A stretch of DNA of 6,520 nucleotides from an uncultured bacterium (GTDB lineage Bacteria > Cyanobacteriota > Vampirovibrionia > Gastranaerophilales > Gastranaerophilaceae): the NCBI GenBank assembly GCA_900551675.1, contig URXH01000096.1, forward strand, positions 1 to 6,520, in the 5' to 3' direction. Below are positions 5,096 to 6,520 of the stretch, in pieces. Position numbers and translations under genes: made by a program. A model generated the notes under the pieces. The model was not told the origin of the DNA. It ran no database searches and saw nothing but the letters and a program-made list of their open reading frames with translations. The stretch's first letter is position 1. The number at the start of each line of letters is the position of its first letter.

Positions 5096-5596
5096 TCATT
5101 TTCCTGTAATACTTGTTCCTGAAATCTTTTCACCTTTTAACAAATAAATTGCAGTATCTTTTTTGATTAAAGAATTGTCATATGTCGAAAAAGTTTCAAG
5201 AGTAATATAATTAACTCCGGTAAAATGCTCTCCGGTAAGTTTTAAATCAACAGTATCAGTCAGTTTTTTGTTTCCATCATAATCTCCTGTCTTTGTAAAT
5301 CTGATAATATTTCCCTCAGCATAATCAAGTTTAACAGTTGCACTGGCTCCTGTAAACGGATTGTTTAAATTTATGACGTCCCCTGTGCGTGATAAGTTCC
5401 AAATATCAGCCATAACCGGCTTAAAATATACATTTCCCGACTGCTTAGAAATTTTGGCAACCACGCGCCAGTTCCCGTAAAAAGAATCAGGAACAGAACC
5501 AATCATTGAAACTCCTGCTTTCAAAGTCTCTGCTGAAACAGAAATTCCAACAATCATAATAAAAATTATTGCAAAATTTTTAAACATATTTATCAT
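5096..5596 (-). CDS. Small exported protein of unknown function, upstream of trxB
   Basis: This 166-residue protein has an N-terminal signal peptide: KN, a hydrophobic core at about 8-18, then V20-S-A22 before E23, a typical signal peptidase I site. No lipobox cysteine is present; the protein has no cysteine at all. The mature part alternates hydrophobic and polar residues and is rich in Thr, Gly, Asn and Asp, suggesting a mostly beta-strand periplasmic or surface domain. Segments VPDSFYGNWRVVAKI (35-49) and DIWNLSRTGDVI (64-75) look like conserved core, but I cannot name a family. ATG at 5596 follows an in-frame TAA directly; M4 at 5587 is an alternative that still leaves a full signal peptide. 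Neither has a Shine-Dalgarno site. A TAAAAT at 5603-5608 is placed so that transcription could begin at or near the start codon. It is co-oriented with trxB, 9 bp upstream. Confidence 0.8.
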   Translation of the reverse strand: MINMFKNFAIIFIMIVGISVSAETLKAGVSMIGSVPDSFYGNWRVVAKISKQSGNVYFKPVMADIWNLSRTGDVINLNNPFTGASATVKLDYAEGNIIRFTKTGDYDGNKKLTDTVDLKLTGEHFTGVNYITLETFSTYDNSLIKKDTAIYLLKGEKISGTSITGK

Positions 5597-5602
5597 TTAA
5601 TT

Positions 5603-5608
5603 ATTTTA
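5603..5608 (-). promoter_or_regulatory. Possible -10 box for a leaderless transcript
   Basis: The minus strand reads TGTAAAAT, giving a -10-like TAAAAT (5 of 6 bases) ending 6 nt before the ATG at 5596. Transcription would start at or next to the start codon, which fits the absence of a ribosome-binding site. The -35 at 17-bp spacing (TTTATA, 5626-5631) is only 4 of 6 and lies inside the palindrome at 5619-5634. AT-rich sequence makes such matches common. Confidence 0.3.
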
Positions 5609-5618
5609 CAACAAGAAT

Positions 5619-5634
5619 CAATTTATATAAATTG
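5619..5634. promoter_or_regulatory. Perfect 16-bp palindrome upstream of the exported-protein/trxB operon
   Basis: CAATTTATATAAATTG is identical on both strands and sits 22 bp before the ATG at 5596, overlapping the likely promoter. A symmetric site of this length is what a dimeric repressor or activator would bind. No binding protein can be named. A loop-free palindrome is a poor hairpin, so a DNA site is more likely than an RNA structure. Confidence 0.4.
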
Positions 5635-5654
5635 CTTAACAAAACTAAAATTTC

Positions 5655-5689
5655 AAAAAATAAAAAGAGGACTAAAACAGCCCTCTTTT
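5655..5689 (-). terminator. Intrinsic terminator of the response-regulator gene
   Basis: On the minus strand, AAAAGAGGGC (5680-5689) pairs with GTCCTCTTTT (5663-5672) in a 10-bp stem with one G-U pair and the loop TGTTTTA. The T-rich tail TTTTTATTTTTT begins in the stem's end and runs to 5655. It lies 27 bp after the response-regulator stop and separates that gene from the exported-protein/trxB operon, which therefore needs its own promoter. On the plus strand the stem lacks a comparable T-run. Confidence 0.85.
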
Positions 5690-5716
5690 AGAAAACTAAA
5701 TTGCTTCTTTTATTTA

Positions 5717-6412
5717 TTACACCATACCTTCTTTAACAGCTTTTACAGCAGCCTGAACTCTGTCATTTACACACATCTTTTGAAGAATAGAGCAGACATG
5801 TGCTTTGGCGGTATGAACACTTACAATTAATTCTTTAGCGATTTCGGTATTGCTTTTACCCGATACTAAATGTTTCAAAACTTCAAATTCTCTTTCCGTC
5901 AGAGGCACACGACCTTCGTTATTTGATTTATCAGGGAGTAAACCGACATTATCGATTTTAGGCAGAGAATTTAACGTCATCTGAGCAACCATAGGATCTA
6001 TCCAGCAGACACCTGTTGAAACATCCCTGACGACATCCGCAAGTTTATTAGGATCAATATCTTTAAGGCAATATGCGCTGGCACCTGAAGTTAATGCTGC
6101 TATAACTTCCTCACACCTGTCATGGGAAGTCAATGCAATAATTTTTGAATCAAAATTCATTTCTTTACATTTAACCATAGCTTCAATACCATTCATGCCC
6201 GGAAGTCCTAAATCCATTAAAATCACATCAGGCTTGTGGCGTTCAATAAGTTTTAATCCCTCAACAGCATCTTCAGCTTCTGCAACAACATTAATATCGT
6301 CATTTGCGTTCAGTGCGCATCTTAAGCCTACACGCGTCAATTTAAAATCTTCAACAATAATAACACTAATAGGTTTTGTTTGAGTTTCTGCTGTTTTTTG
6401 TGTCATGTTCAT
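5717..6412 (-). CDS. NarL/FixJ-family response regulator (REC + LuxR-type HTH)
   Basis: This is a 231-residue two-component DNA-binding regulator. The receiver domain (about 15-132) has acidic-pocket E21-D22, phospho-acceptor D67 in VILMDLGLPGMNG (63-75), switch T95 and conserved K117, all intact, so phosphorylation control is expected. A linker (about 142-165) leads to a LuxR/GerE helix-turn-helix (about 169-229) with LTEREFEVLKHLVSGKSNTEIA (171-192) and VSVHTAKAHVCSILQKM (198-213, recognition helix). Start: ATG at 6412 directly follows in-frame TAA. The second ATG at 6406 (M3) has GGGG 9 nt upstream, against 3 nt for the first, and may be the true start. The gene stands alone with tandem stops TAA TAA and its own terminator. 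No sensor kinase is in the window. Upstream sequence (6413-6520) is very AT-rich; TTAATA-18-TATAAA on the minus strand is a weak promoter candidate. Confidence 0.92.
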   Translation of the reverse strand: MNMTQKTAETQTKPISVIIVEDFKLTRVGLRCALNANDDINVVAEAEDAVEGLKLIERHKPDVILMDLGLPGMNGIEAMVKCKEMNFDSKIIALTSHDRCEEVIAALTSGASAYCLKDIDPNKLADVVRDVSTGVCWIDPMVAQMTLNSLPKIDNVGLLPDKSNNEGRVPLTEREFEVLKHLVSGKSNTEIAKELIVSVHTAKAHVCSILQKMCVNDRVQAAVKAVKEGMV

Positions 6413-6415
6413 TTA

Positions 6416-6419
6416 CCCC
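6416..6419 (-). promoter_or_regulatory. G-rich ribosome-binding site favouring the second ATG of the response regulator
   Basis: On the minus strand GCGGGGT precedes the coding region. The GGGG run is only 3 nt from the first ATG (6412) but 9 nt from the second (6406). Normal spacing favours the second, giving a protein two residues shorter. The match to AGGAGG is partial. Confidence 0.45.
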
Positions 6420-6520
6420 GCTTTCATTAGTTGTTAACACATATATATTTTTTATATATTATTATCTACAAGTTTATTAAAGGATATCTATAAGTATTAA
6501 TCCATTACCCGATTGGCTAG

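Noticed and set aside
6195..6383. Plus-strand frame of 62 codons opposite the response regulator
   Set aside because: It lies antisense to the conserved receiver domain and its serine-rich translation is typical of a shadow frame.
6441..6459. AT-only inverted repeat before the response regulator
   Set aside because: It is low-complexity TA/T sequence with no supporting context, so it cannot be distinguished from promoter-like background.
1..6520. tRNA, rRNA, CRISPR array, insertion sequence or prophage
   Set aside because: No transposase or integrase, no repeat-spacer pattern, and no cloverleaf or rRNA-like segment was noticed on either strand.

Overview
The window looks like chromosomal DNA from a low-GC, Gram-negative-type bacterium. 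My best guess is a gut Vampirovibrionia/Melainabacteria lineage (Gastranaerophilales, a non-photosynthetic sister group of Cyanobacteria). This rests on remembered protein flavour: the FTLAEVLITLGIIGVVAAMT prepilin N-terminus with a C-terminal 'D-NG-K-PN-FG-D' segment, AT-rich spacers and short operons. It was not checked by any search.

Layout. (1) 1-804 (+): the 3' part of a pseudopilin-like gene whose start lies left of the window. Its leader-coding stretch carries five 8-bp tandem units and a perfect inverted repeat across the prepilin cleavage site. (2) 3134-843 (-): an apparent operon pilT > recO > small membrane protein, with gaps of 25 and 11 bp. A near-consensus sigma-70-type promoter sits before pilT. 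(3) 3135-3516: a 382-bp gene-free region holding the pilT promoter, an 11-bp-spaced direct repeat behind its -35, and a strong plus-strand terminator with no protein gene before it, which suggests a small RNA or a leader attenuator. (4) 3517-4149 (+): an unrecognised 210-aa protein with a Thr-Cys-His pattern like the CheD/CNF1/BLF1 glutamine deamidases. (5) 5596-4151 (-): a two-gene operon of a small exported protein and thioredoxin reductase (trxB), preceded by a 16-bp perfect palindrome. (6) 6412-5717 (-): a NarL/FixJ-type response regulator closed by a strong terminator.

How the genes fit together. The pseudopilin and PilT both belong to type IV pilus/type II secretion-like biology, but they lie on opposite strands and need not be co-regulated. 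RecO (recombinational repair) and TrxB (thiol redox) are housekeeping functions. The response regulator has no sensor kinase in view, so its signal and targets are unknown. No mobile element, tRNA, rRNA or CRISPR array was seen.

The points most worth following up are the octamer repeat (possible phase variation of a pilin), the deamidase-like orphan protein, and the orphan terminator whose upstream RNA would carry a CU-rich stretch complementary to the pilT ribosome-binding site.
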